A stretch of DNA of 64,000 nucleotides. It comes from an uncultured Gammaproteobacteria bacterium. GTDB taxonomy: Bacteria > Pseudomonadota > Gammaproteobacteria > HK1. The DNA is taken from the NCBI GenBank assembly GCA_947258715.1, contig CAMYJH010000006.1:1-64000 (forward strand). The letters are read 5' to 3'. This document shows positions 45,497-53,729 of the stretch, one piece after another. The notes under the pieces are model-generated. The model was given only the letters and a program-made list of their open reading frames with translations. It ran no database searches and was not told where the DNA came from. The position numbers and the translations under genes are program-made. How positions within the stretch are numbered: the stretch's first letter is position 1; the number at the start of each line of letters is the position of its first letter.

Positions 45497-46300
45497 GATA
45501 TTTCCTCCTAAGTTGACGGCCGGCGTCGTTCATTCGCCCCGGCAACGTCATGGCGGACTACTCTAGCCGACTTTAGCTCGCTTCGGCAAAAACTTGTGCC
45601 GGGAGCTTGAGTTGGATGGAGTAGGCTCTAAAATCAGCCGGATCGAGCCCGCCGCGCCTGCAAACGGATGTGCCGCGGATATCATGCGAAACTCTCCGAC
45701 CGCACCCAGCGGATTCAATATCCGGTGCTTCCGATTCGGATCAACCACTTTGCGTGCTCCTATGCCTTGGGTGTGCCGGACAGGCGGCGCCCCCGTGGCC
45801 TCTCGCCAGAGGTCGGGGTTCGAGAAACGGTGGCGCGGGGACTTACTCTACTGATAGATAGTACTGAGTATCGAGCGACGCGTGGTCATTCTGGGTGTTC
45901 TACTCTCCCTGCTAGGTGCAGATCAAACTGACTGAGGTTCCTGTCATCACGATCGGTGCGTTGGTCGTCGTGTTATTCTCTTCTTCGATTAAAGTGGAAG
46001 CGGTGATTAGCAGCTTGAATCCACCGATGCCCTCTTGTTACACGCAGCAGAGCGTCGGGATGTTTCCAGATGAGGATCCAAACTCATCGCGCGTATTAGG
46101 CAAACGCCGAGTTTCAAAACGTCGGCACGGTTTTCGGTGACGACCCCAAGCAGGCAATCGCGCCGCGGAAAGATAACCGGCGTTGCCGGTTGGTTGCTGT
46201 TGACCGTTACTGCTGAGGCTCGGCTTTGGGGCTTCGATTTCGAGCGATCTTAAAGTGTAAAATGAATTTGGGCACGACGTGTGCCCCCGGGGAGCGCAAC
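45497..46300. other. About 800 bp without a convincing gene
   Basis: The region is between the importer and the hemerythrin gene. Short open frames on the plus strand (45594-45854 and 45916-46140) have no family I recognise. It contains repeat copy C (46170-46253) and presumably the importer promoter just upstream of 45496. Confidence 0.5.
46170..46253. repeat. Intergenic repeat family, copy C
   Basis: The segment with AACCGGCGTTGCCGG and GGCTTTGGGGCTTCGATTTC resembles the one at 47197-47303 (GGCTTTGGGGCTT, CTCGATTTCGAG). It is degenerate and has no obvious terminal repeats. Confidence 0.5.
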
Positions 46301-46846
46301 ATGGACATCATGAAGCACCTCAATACAGACCATCACAACGTTGCCCGGATACTCAATATTCTCGAGAGCCAGCTAGACCGCCTGCACCAGATCAAGCCCG
46401 TGGATTTCGATTTAATGCGAGACGTCATGCGCTACATGACTCATTATCCTGATCGCGTGCATCACCCGCTCGAGGATCTTGTTATCCAAAAGCTGATTGA
46501 GCACGGTCCATCGGTTCAGAAGATAGGCGAAAACTTGACCCGCGAGCACTAGGATCTAGCTACAAAGAGCAACGCATTTCTGGACATGCTCATACAGGTT
46601 ACCGACGGCGAGATGGTGCTCCGCGACGAGATCGAGGCCGCGGGCCGGAACTACACTGCATTTCTTCGCTCTCACATGGAGAAAGAAGATGAGCGATTGT
46701 TTCCGCTGGCGGAAAAAATCCTGACAAAAAAAGATTGGAATGAGATCGCCCAGGCAATGAAGCGCCGAGCCGACCCCGTATTCGGTGCGGTAGTGCAAAA
46801 GCAGTTCCGCAAGCTCTACGAATTCATCCAGGAGCAAACGGCCTGA
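46301..46846 (+). pseudogene. Hemerythrin-like protein interrupted by an in-frame TAG
   Basis: From ATG 46301, after GGGGAGCG, one frame reads MDIMKHLNTDHHNVARILNI, HYPDRVHHPLEDLVIQ, ENLTREH, then TAG (codon 84), then DLATKSNAFLDMLIQVTD, RSHMEKEDERLFPLAE and KDWNEIAQAM to the TGA at 46844. The His and Glu ligands of a hemerythrin/HHE domain (HHNV, HHPLED, HMEKEDE) are all present on either side. Reading through gives a normal 181-residue product. The simplest explanation is a CAG- or TGG-to-TAG type nonsense mutation or sequencing error. Confidence 0.85.
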
Positions 46847-46880
46847 TACGTCGGCACTCAGCTCGTAGGGGAAAAATTGA

Positions 46881-47180
46881 TCAGCCCCGTGCCAGGGACG
46901 AGCACACGGCCGATGGTTCTCCAGGACTCGTTTCCGGCTGAGGGTGCCAGTAGCCCACCTCCAGGTGCTCTATCTCGCCTAAGTAACAACCCTCCTCAAC
47001 CAAGCGCAGCCCTATGATTTGATCCTGACCGGAGCGGGTGGGGTGCACCAGGGTCAACTTCAGCCGACGGGCCGATGCCGCCAGGGGATCGCGGGAGTCC
47101 AAGTCTGCGCGGACCTAGTGCGGCACGACGTCAAGCATGACCGCGGCTTCGCGTCGGAGCAGCGCCGCGGCGCGATCGCG
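46881..47180 (-). pseudogene. C-terminal remnant of an unknown gene with an in-frame TAG
   Basis: On the minus strand ERDRAAALLRREAAVMLDVVPH is followed by TAG (near 47115) and then, in the same frame, VRADLDSRDPLAASARRLK, LVHPTRSGQDQIIGLRLVEEGC and YLGEIEHLEVGYWHPQP to the stop at 46881. It looks protein-coding and conserved in style, but I do not recognise it. No N-terminal part exists; upstream lies the repeat at 47197. Confidence 0.45.
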
Positions 47181-47196
47181 CTCTAAGTCGCGGTTT

Positions 47197-47303
47197 GTCT
47201 GCGGTGGATATGAAGGATTATCGGCGTTACGGGCGGGGTGTCTTAGGCTTTCACCGCTGGGGCGCGGCTTTGGGGCTTGGGGGCTCGATTTCGAGTGGCT
47301 TGC
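47197..47303. repeat. Intergenic repeat family, copy B
   Basis: It contains GTCTGCGGTGGATATGAAGG, CGGCGTTACGGGCGGGG, TTTCACCGCTGGGGCGCGG and CTCGATTTCGAG. Similar segments are at 40362-40440 and 46170-46253. Confidence 0.55.
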
Positions 47304-47357
47304 CATGCCAAAGGTGGTGAGCTTCCCCCGCTGAGTGTCCAGCCCGACACCATCGTC

Positions 47358-48845
47358 CTAGCTAAAAAGCTCCCGGTAGTGGCGGTACCAGTCGCTTTGA
47401 AAGACTTCGTCGGGGTCGTAGCGGCGCTTGAGCTGCAAAAACTCAGCCATCTGCGGATAGCAGATTTCCACCTGTCTGCGCGAAGCCCAGCGGTGGTAGG
47501 TGAGAAAATAGCTGCCGTCTAATTCAATTACGTGGTCGATGATGCGCCGGAAATCTTCGGCGCCCTTTGAAATCCCCTGGGGGTTGTGGTCCACGTGAAG
47601 GTTCATTACCACGCAGACGTAGCCCCGCTCGGCCCAGGCGAGAAATGACTCCGAGTCTTGCTCTATCAGCCGGATGGTTCCATAGATCACCTGCACCTGG
47701 TGGCGGCGGAAGTCCGCCGCCAGCGCCGACATGAGCGCACCCAGTTTGGACCGGGGGACGTAAACCTCGGTGATCATTTCCGTTCCCGGAAAGACCGCAC
47801 CCATCTGCTGATCCACCAGCTGGTGGTAATCGTCGATGTAGGTGCTGAGTTGATGTGTATCCGTCCAGTAGATCTGACCCGAAGTGCTGAGATAGTAGGA
47901 CGAATACACGTCGAAAACGCGTGCCGGATCGTTGTGAGACAAAAGGTATAGCTTGCGCCAGTCGTCGGCGCTCAAAACTTTCTGCGACGGAGGCATCGGT
48001 ACGGCATCGTCCACCGGGCGGTAACAGGAGAACACGCCTTTCCTGAGATAATCAGATGAACTCGGATCGATGGAAAACTGGCAGTCGCCATAGAGATAGC
48101 CGGCGAGGATCCTTTCCTCGAACTTTTGCATCAGCGCATCGATGTCCACCAGCTCGACCAGCCGCTGGAGCTTCCTCCGCGGCATCAGACGAAGCCGGAT
48201 ACTGGTGATGACGCCGAACAGGCCGTAACCACCGATGGCCAGGCGAAACAGCTCGGGATTTTCACTCCGGCTACAGACTTTAGTTTCACCGCTGGCGTCC
48301 ACCAGAACGAACGACTCCACGTCACCGATGATGGGCTTGAGCTCGAGTCCCCTGCCGTGAATGTTGGCGCCCAGCGCTCCGCCCAGGCACAGTCGATCCG
48401 CGCCCGTTTGTTTCTGGATGATGCTCCACTGCCTCGCGTTCCCCTCCTGCATCTCTCCCAGGCGCGCGATGAGCTCCGGCCACTGGATCCCGGCCTCCAC
48501 CTCGACCACGCCACGGTCCGGAGCCAGGTGCAGCACGCGGTTCATGCTCCGGGTGTCGATGTTGAGGGTGCCGGTGCCGAACTGCTGGCCCCCCATGGCA
48601 TGTCGCCCGCCGGCGATGCTGACAGGGAGATTCTTCGCCCGGGCCCGCCGGATTGCAGATTGCACCGCGGCCACTGAGTCCACCGGCACGAGGTCGTGAA
48701 CCACGGTCGGGTTGAGCCTGGAGTGCACGTCATTGACGACGGCGCGGGTGTTCATGGTTGCGCCGCCGGGCAGCGCGTAGGGCGCCAGCGCAAAGCCCAC
48801 GCCTCCCTTCGCGATCAGGTTCAGCATGCTGCGTCGAGATATCAT
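47358..48845 (-). CDS. Tat-exported FAD-binding oxidoreductase (FAD-linked oxidase family)
   Basis: The 495-residue protein starts MISRRSMLNLIAKGGVG, a twin-arginine-type signal. The FAD-binding PCMH domain follows (VAAVQSAIRRARAKNLPVSIAGGRHAMGGQQFG, QTGADRLCLGGALGANIHGRG, RLAIGGYGLFGVITSI). A C-terminal substrate domain resembling aldonolactone/aldose oxidases follows. Start ATG 48845 is used; a longer open frame to 49274 runs into the upstream membrane gene in another frame. It lies a few bases downstream of that membrane protein gene, so the two are likely co-transcribed. Two truncated copies of this gene occur at 40280 and 50815. Confidence 0.87.
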   Translation of the reverse strand: MISRRSMLNLIAKGGVGFALAPYALPGGATMNTRAVVNDVHSRLNPTVVHDLVPVDSVAAVQSAIRRARAKNLPVSIAGGRHAMGGQQFGTGTLNIDTRSMNRVLHLAPDRGVVEVEAGIQWPELIARLGEMQEGNARQWSIIQKQTGADRLCLGGALGANIHGRGLELKPIIGDVESFVLVDASGETKVCSRSENPELFRLAIGGYGLFGVITSIRLRLMPRRKLQRLVELVDIDALMQKFEERILAGYLYGDCQFSIDPSSSDYLRKGVFSCYRPVDDAVPMPPSQKVLSADDWRKLYLLSHNDPARVFDVYSSYYLSTSGQIYWTDTHQLSTYIDDYHQLVDQQMGAVFPGTEMITEVYVPRSKLGALMSALAADFRRHQVQVIYGTIRLIEQDSESFLAWAERGYVCVVMNLHVDHNPQGISKGAEDFRRIIDHVIELDGSYFLTYHRWASRRQVEICYPQMAEFLQLKRRYDPDEVFQSDWYRHYRELFS

Positions 48846-48847
48846 CT

Positions 48848-49498
48848 TTACGCTCCTTGACGAACGATGCCCCGGGCGCTCAAGAACAGCGCAAGCACCG
48901 CGACCGCCTGGATCAGGTGATAAAGCGCATTGTGATCGAAATAGACCGGGTGCAGCGCGATCCCGAGCTGCTGGACGCCGGCCGCCACCAGCATCAGCGA
49001 CAACCCGATCAGTCCGTTCAGCAAATACGGTCTCCGCGTGCGGAGATAGCTGCCGGCGAAGGCAAACAACAGGAACAGCACCGCCGGCAGATAGTGGACG
49101 ATGGCGACGGCGAAAGTATTGCGCACCAGCAGCACCACCAGACAGTAGCCGACGAACAGCGTGGTGCCTGCCCATCGAAAAAGGTGTCCCCTGCGAACGA
49201 CGAGCTCGAACCGGCTTCCGATCATCCAGGCGGACAAAGCGACCACGCCGATTGCGATCAGGGTCGCGTTCCACGCCATCTGGTGGGCCCGGGTGGCCTC
49301 GTCGTAAAGAAAGCCGTGGACGGTGCCGCCGGCGACAGCGGCCACCGACAAGGCGGTAAAGAAGACCGTAAACCAGATTCGAGCGGGACCCGTGCTGTCA
49401 CGCAGGCGGTAGACCAGCACGGCCAACAGCGCGCACTCGAGCGCCAGCGCGTAATCCGTCAGGGTCACGTCGGGCTCGGCAATGTTGATCAACGCCAT
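48848..49498 (-). CDS. Multi-pass membrane protein of unknown function
   Basis: The 216-residue protein has about seven hydrophobic segments, including residues 16-32, 45-62, 78-95, 110-130 and 145-165. It may belong to the DUF6962-like group; I am not certain of that. It directly precedes the Tat-exported FAD oxidase (2 bp apart), suggesting a redox partner or electron-transfer membrane component. No haem ligands can be claimed with confidence. Confidence 0.75.
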   Translation of the reverse strand: MALINIAEPDVTLTDYALALECALLAVLVYRLRDSTGPARIWFTVFFTALSVAAVAGGTVHGFLYDEATRAHQMAWNATLIAIGVVALSAWMIGSRFELVVRRGHLFRWAGTTLFVGYCLVVLLVRNTFAVAIVHYLPAVLFLLFAFAGSYLRTRRPYLLNGLIGLSLMLVAAGVQQLGIALHPVYFDHNALYHLIQAVAVLALFLSARGIVRQGA

Positions 49499-49730
49499 GG
49501 CCGCACTCCAGCGGGCAAATTCTTGAGGCTGGATTTAAGGATAGGCGTAACAAAACGCGGCGAAAGTGACAATTCAATTTCAGCGGGCTTTCAGACGTTG
49601 CCGCGTTCTGTCCTGCCGGGATCCTGGTCTTCAAAGCCGAAGATGGCGGGCGTGCCTTCGGGAAAAGGTCAAACCTGACCCTTAAGTCCTAGAGGCGCAA
49701 AGGTGTAAGGGCGCAGGCTGAAAGCTTGAT

Positions 49731-49874
49731 AACAAAGCTCGCCAGGGGCTGGCCTGACACCGTGACCCCGCTCAGGCGGTTGGCGTCGTTGTAGCTGAAC
49801 CCGAGCTGCCCCTTGGTCACCGTGTTGCCCGCGGCGTCGTAGCCTAAGGTTTGCGCCTTGGCGCCGGCTATCGA
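49731..49874 (-). pseudogene. RHS/YD-repeat protein fragment
   Basis: On the minus strand about 45 codons read AQTLGYDAAGNTVTKGQLGF followed by SYNDANRLSGVTVSG, the YD repeat of RHS proteins. Both ends are lost. The 5' end (in gene sense) runs into the 241-bp element at 49885, and the 3' end into non-RHS sequence near 49731. No toxin or immunity domain remains. Confidence 0.8.
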
Positions 49875-49884
49875 CAGCAGAGAT

Positions 49885-50125
49885 GTAGGGCGCAATAGCG
49901 AAGCGTATTGCGCCGGATGTTCGTTCCCGCAATGCCGTCCTAACCGACCATCGCCGTCCCGTCACCGAATGCGCGTAGTTTGGAGGATGTGAAGCGAAGT
50001 CCGGACTCACCAACCATTCAACGTAGCAGCTATATCGGCACGCAAGAATTTCGATTTCGTCTAGAGCAAAGTAACGCCGAATACGAAAATATCCGGTGCA
50101 ATTCGCTTTGCTCATTGCACCCTAC
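49885..50125. mobile_element. 241-bp palindrome-bounded element, copy 1
   Basis: The element is bounded by the REP-like palindrome GTAGGGCGCAATAGCG... at 49885-49914 and its inverted variant GGTGCAATTCGC...CCCTAC at 50095-50125, so both outer ends are GTAGGG. Copy 2 (50569-50809) has exactly the same length and, by my count by eye, about 18 mismatches over 241 bp. The flanks also share GCAGAGAT on the left and GCGTGC on the right. A frame on the minus strand stays open through both copies, reading FALDEIEILACRYSCYVEWL here. It has no transposase and looks non-autonomous. It abuts the RHS fragment. Confidence 0.8.
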
Positions 50126-50167
50126 GCGTGCCGGCCCCTTTTTTCGACCCCTTTTCTCCACCCATCT

Positions 50168-50455
50168 TCAATTGTTCTCCGCACTACACGGAATGATCCT
50201 GAGTGCCGCCGCGAGAACTATGAAGTAGACAAAAATCCCAAGTCCGATATCGATTATGAAGCCACAAATATTAGAAGTGCTGCACATCGCGCGCCCGAGA
50301 AATGGTCCAACTAGGGCCCATCCAACAAACACTATGAGAGTTAATAGCACTAAATTTGATTTCAAAAATTGTGAACAATTTGGGCATGTGAACCGCCTGC
50401 GTATGGCCCATATTGATATTCGGGATATGCAATTTGAACAATTCATTTTTGACAT
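50168..50455 (-). CDS. Small zinc-ribbon membrane protein between the two elements
   Basis: The 95-residue protein has two CxxC pairs near the N-terminus (MNCSNCISRI and FTCPNCSQF), a zinc-ribbon pattern, then two hydrophobic segments (VLLTLIVFVGWALVGPFLG and FIIDIGLGIFVYFIVLAAAL). The DNA is much more AT-rich than its neighbours and the gene lies between the two 241-bp elements, both signs of acquisition. I do not recognise a family. The ribosome site is weak, so expression is uncertain. Confidence 0.55.
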   Translation of the reverse strand: MSKMNCSNCISRISIWAIRRRFTCPNCSQFLKSNLVLLTLIVFVGWALVGPFLGRAMCSTSNICGFIIDIGLGIFVYFIVLAAALRIIPCSAENN

Positions 50456-50568
50456 ATTTCAGGCCAATCGTCGCAAACTTCAAAACACGCAGCGAAAGCA
50501 GTTGCTCTGCGAGCAGCAAACGCTGCTACGGCCGCACCAGCACCACCGCTTCTACCGGCGGCAGAGAT

Positions 50569-50809
50569 GTAGGGCGCAATAGCGAAGCGTATTGCGCCGG
50601 ATGTTCGTTCCCACAATGCCGTCCTCATCGACCATCGCCGCCCCGTCAACGAGTGCGCGTAGTTTAGAGGATGTGAAGCGAAATCCGGACTCACCAACCA
50701 TTCGGCGTAGTAGCTATACCGACACGCAAGAATATCGATTTCCTCAAGAGCAAAGTAACGCCGAATACGAAAATATCCGGTGCAATTCACTTCGCTCATT
50801 GCACCCTAC
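50569..50809. mobile_element. 241-bp palindrome-bounded element, copy 2
   Basis: Same structure as copy 1: left palindrome 50569-50598, right palindrome 50779-50809, with the frame on the minus strand again open (FALEEIDILACRYSYYAEWL). It lies 6 bp from a truncated copy of the FAD oxidase gene. Confidence 0.8.
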
Positions 50810-50814
50810 GCGTG

Positions 50815-51071
50815 CTGCATCAACTCGTCGATTTCAACCAGCTCGACCACCCGCTCGAGCTTTGTTCGCGGCACGAGGCGCAGCTTGATGCTCGTGATGA
50901 CGCCGAACAGGCCGTAGCCGCCGATGGCCAGGCGAAAGAGCTCAGGATTTTCGCTCCGGCTGCAGACTCTGGCCTCGCCGTTGGCGTCCACCAGCTCGAA
51001 GGACTCCACGTCATCAATGATGGGTTTGAACGCGAGCCCGCGGCCGTGAATGTTGGCCCCCAGCGCGCCGC
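50815..51071 (-). pseudogene. Internal fragment of a second FAD oxidase gene
   Basis: On the minus strand it encodes GGALGANIHGRGLAFKPIID, VESFELVDANGEARVCSRSE, NPELFRLAIGGYGLFGVITS and on to LERVVELVEIDELMQ. It aligns with the middle of the oxidase at 47358-48845, with conservative differences (for example LVPRTKLERV versus LMPRRKLQRL). It is cut at 51071 and, at the other end, by the element copy at 50809. It is therefore an old paralogue fragment and not a recent duplicate. Confidence 0.85.
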
Positions 51072-51145
51072 CCGAAAGTCACAGTTCGGTTGCAATAATC
51101 ATTCAAATTGGCCATCGCCGACGTGCGGCGCCAGGACGCTGCGCC

Positions 51146-51778
51146 CTATGCGCCGGCTGCGACGGGTTCGCCAGTGGGTGACCGGGCCAAGTGCCAGAGC
51201 TCAAACATCCCCATCACGCCGAAGTAGAGAATGGCGCCGGCGATGGCCCGCTCCGGATGCTGCTCCCAGATCCCGCCGCCGCGGCCCGGATACACTTCCC
51301 GGAGCACCTCCGCCGTCACCCCGAACTCGGGAAAGGGCACGAAAACGGTAAGGAAAACGATGGGTATGTAGCTAGCGATGCCGGCGGCGGATCGCGCAAT
51401 GAGCTGACGCTTGCCCTCCGCTGCCGCGACCATGAGGGTGACTAGCCGCCCGGCCATCAGAAAGCCGAAAATCTTGAGGATCTCCCAGCTTCCGGTCACC
51501 AGGCTGAAGGCGACGGCAAATATGGCGTAAAAACCGGCGAGCAACGCAAAGAAGCCGTAACGGCGCGTGGCGGTTTTCGCCTGGAAAGCGACCGTGCCCA
51601 TGAACACGCCGGAGTGCAGCAGGATAAACTCGAGCGCCATCAGACCCACCGCCAGGGGCACCCACGCGCCGTCGTCCACCGACATGGGATCGATCCAGGC
51701 CCGCGTCAGCACCACCGCCAGGATGAAGTAAGGAATCGCCGAAGCGAGACAGCCGATAGCGTGGGTGAACCTGCTCAA
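51146..51778 (-). CDS. Multi-pass membrane protein of unknown function
   Basis: The 210-residue protein has six or so helices (for example residues 10-27, 40-60, 74-92, 102-118, 132-150 and 185-200). No family is recognised. It is complete, with a normal start, and stands alone between the decayed region and the dehalogenase gene. Confidence 0.7.
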   Translation of the reverse strand: MSRFTHAIGCLASAIPYFILAVVLTRAWIDPMSVDDGAWVPLAVGLMALEFILLHSGVFMGTVAFQAKTATRRYGFFALLAGFYAIFAVAFSLVTGSWEILKIFGFLMAGRLVTLMVAAAEGKRQLIARSAAGIASYIPIVFLTVFVPFPEFGVTAEVLREVYPGRGGGIWEQHPERAIAGAILYFGVMGMFELWHLARSPTGEPVAAGA

Positions 51779-51934
51779 GACAACTCCCCGAATTAGGCGG
51801 CCGGTGCGCGCCTTGCCGCGAAATAGGCGCGAGGGCGTGACTTTTGAAACAATCTAGACGCTATTCAGAGACTGTCCCGGCGCGTGCGGCCGGCGCAGCT
51901 TGGGATTAAATGCAGCCGGTTGTTCTTGCCGGAC

Positions 51935-52663
51935 TTAAGCGGTCTGATCGTCTGTGCACATGGATTTCGCCAGCGCGCTAAAGTCCTCGACGATCAAGTC
52001 AGGGCTGTGGGGCGTCTTGCCGAATGGCCGGCGGCGGCGGTCGATGAATGCCGTGCGCATGCCCTGGGCCTTGGCGCCGATGCAGTCGAAGGCGTGGTTG
52101 GCGACAAACAGGATCGCCGACGGTTTCTCGTTCAGGATCTCGAAGGCCTTGGTGTAGGTGGCGAAGTGCGGTTTGAAGTAGCCGGCCTCCTCCACCGAGA
52201 TCATGATATCGAACTCGAAGCCGATGTGGGGTCGAGCCGCATCCAGCATGTCACGGTCGCCGTTAGATAGAATTGCCAGGCGATAGCGCTGCTTCAGCAG
52301 GGCCAGCGCGTCGAGCACGTCGGGAAATGGATTCAGCCGTTCAATTTGTGAGACCAGCCAGCGCACCTCGTCGCTGGTGTAGTCGATACCCGCCCGGTCC
52401 ATGACGAAGGCCACCGCGCGCTGGCCGATCTCCCGGTAGGGCGTGTGTCCGCGATCGCAGAGCGCATCGATCATAGAATTTTCGAAATGGGTGCGCCGCC
52501 ACCAGGTGACGAAGCGGTGAGCGTCGCCGTCCCAGTTTTTCTTCTGCAGGTACGGCCGCGCGATCTCGGTCAGACCCGATTGCATGTCCACCACGGTGCC
52601 GTAGAGGTCGAACACCAGGGTGGTGATCTCCCGGCGCAGCGTCTTGGCATTGGATCGTGTCAT
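51935..52663 (-). CDS. Haloacid dehalogenase, type II (HAD superfamily)
   Basis: The 242-residue protein has HAD motif I in TLVFDLYGTVVD (nucleophile Asp in DxYGT), the AILSNGDRDML motif II, GYFKPH with the motif III Lys, and FVANHAFDCIGAKAQGM. This is characteristic of L-2-haloacid dehalogenases. ATG 52663 is preferred over the longer frame to 52783, which would overlap oxyR. The gene starts 32 bp after oxyR and is likely co-transcribed with it. Confidence 0.88.
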   Translation of the reverse strand: MTRSNAKTLRREITTLVFDLYGTVVDMQSGLTEIARPYLQKKNWDGDAHRFVTWWRRTHFENSMIDALCDRGHTPYREIGQRAVAFVMDRAGIDYTSDEVRWLVSQIERLNPFPDVLDALALLKQRYRLAILSNGDRDMLDAARPHIGFEFDIMISVEEAGYFKPHFATYTKAFEILNEKPSAILFVANHAFDCIGAKAQGMRTAFIDRRRRPFGKTPHSPDLIVEDFSALAKSMCTDDQTA

Positions 52664-52694
52664 TGACTCGTTAACCCGTTGCAAGCTTCGAAAT

Positions 52695-53591
52695 TCATTT
52701 CGCATCGCACTCGGCAATGAGATCCCCGAGCCGCCCGAACTCCTCCGCGCGGGCGCTTCCCTTGCGCCAGGCGAGGCCGACATCCCGGTGGCTGCCGTCG
52801 GTGAGCGGATAGGTCTTGACCCGGGTGCTTCTCAGCATTGCCGATCCTTCCGCCATCCCCGGCAGGAAGGTCACGCCGAGATCCGCGTCCACCATCTCCA
52901 CCAGGGTGAGCAGGCTGCTGGCGGCAAAGCGGCTGACGGTTTCCATGTTGCGCAGCCTGCAGGCGTCGATGGCGTGCTCGCGCAGGCAGTGCCCGTCTTC
53001 CAGCAGCAGCACGCTTTCGGCATTGAGACGGTTGAAGCGATAGTTTTTCGGATCGACCAGCTTCGTCCCCTGGCGGCAGGCGAGCAGAAACGGATCCTTG
53101 AACAGGCGTTTGATTTCCACCTTACGCAGCTCGTAGGGGAACGCAATCAGGATCAAGTCGAGATCCCCCGCTATCAGCTGCTCGTGCAGCGCTTCGGTGG
53201 TGTCCTCGCGCAGAAACAGCTTGAGCTTGGGAAAAGCCTTGCGCGCGGCGGGCAGAATCTTGGGCAGCAGGAACGGCGCGATGGTGGGGATCACCCCGAG
53301 CCGCAGGGGGCCGGCCAGCGGTTCCCGCTGGCTGCGGGCGACGTTGACCAGGTCTTCCATGTCGCGCAGGCAGAGCCGCGCCTGGGTGGCGACCTCCTGG
53401 CCGACGGCGGTGATGGTTACCTGGCGGTTGGTGCGGTCGACCAGCTGCACCTCGAGCTGGCTCTCCAGCTCCCGTATGGCGGAGCTGAAGGCCGATTGAG
53501 AGACGAAGCAGGCCTGGGCCGCCTGGCCGAAGTGCTGGTGCTCGGCCAGCGCCGCGAAGTAGCGTAACTGCTTGGTTGTCGGGAGGTTCAT
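52695..53591 (-). CDS. oxyR: LysR-family hydrogen-peroxide sensor OxyR
   Basis: The 298-residue LysR regulator has an N-terminal winged helix (LRYFAALAEHQHFGQAAQACFVSQSAFSSAIRELE) and a periplasmic-type effector domain. The peroxide-sensing cysteines C202 and C211 lie in LEDGHCLREHAIDACR, with the same nine-residue spacing as C199 and C208 of E. coli OxyR. It is divergent from dps and a peroxiredoxin-glutaredoxin gene across a 138-bp region that holds a palindrome (53634-53656). That organisation supports peroxide-responsive control of these genes. Confidence 0.92.
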   Translation of the reverse strand: MNLPTTKQLRYFAALAEHQHFGQAAQACFVSQSAFSSAIRELESQLEVQLVDRTNRQVTITAVGQEVATQARLCLRDMEDLVNVARSQREPLAGPLRLGVIPTIAPFLLPKILPAARKAFPKLKLFLREDTTEALHEQLIAGDLDLILIAFPYELRKVEIKRLFKDPFLLACRQGTKLVDPKNYRFNRLNAESVLLLEDGHCLREHAIDACRLRNMETVSRFAASSLLTLVEMVDADLGVTFLPGMAEGSAMLRSTRVKTYPLTDGSHRDVGLAWRKGSARAEEFGRLGDLIAECDAK

Positions 53592-53633
53592 GGCGTCTCG
53601 GGGGGCCGGCGGGACCCGGGTTAATCATCTGAA

Positions 53634-53656
53634 ATATCGCATATAATAACCGATAT
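53634..53656. promoter_or_regulatory. Candidate OxyR operator palindrome
   Basis: ATATCG (53634-53639) and CGATAT (53651-53656) are perfect inverted repeats 11 bp apart in the oxyR/dps intergenic region, in an AT-rich stretch. The position is right for OxyR, though the fit to its long ATAG-type consensus is only partial. Confidence 0.45.
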
Positions 53657-53729
53657 AAACTGTTTTATGGAAATACCCGTTGTCCGTATTATTGACGGCG
53701 TTTTCAGAGCACGCACAAGGATTCAAGCC

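Noticed and set aside
45594..46140. Two short plus-strand open frames upstream of the hemerythrin
   Set aside because: No recognisable domain or ribosome site, and composition like non-coding DNA.
46301..47180. Read-through of TAG codons as recoding or pyrrolysine
   Set aside because: No pyrrolysine machinery is seen, and TGA and TAG lesions occur in unrelated genes together with frameshifts. Ordinary decay or sequence error explains them.
48846..49274. Long N-terminal extension of the FAD oxidase frame
   Set aside because: This part is out of frame with, and overlaps, a convincing membrane-protein gene. The Tat signal starts exactly at ATG 48845.
49731..49874. RHS toxin-immunity system
   Set aside because: Only about 45 codons of the YD repeat remain, with no toxin tip or immunity gene. 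The zinc-ribbon ORF is not adjacent to the RHS 3' end.
49885..50809. Protein-coding gene inside the 241-bp elements (minus-strand frame)
   Set aside because: The frame is open in both copies, but many of the differences change residues and there is no ribosome site. An open frame of this length is expected by chance at this GC content.
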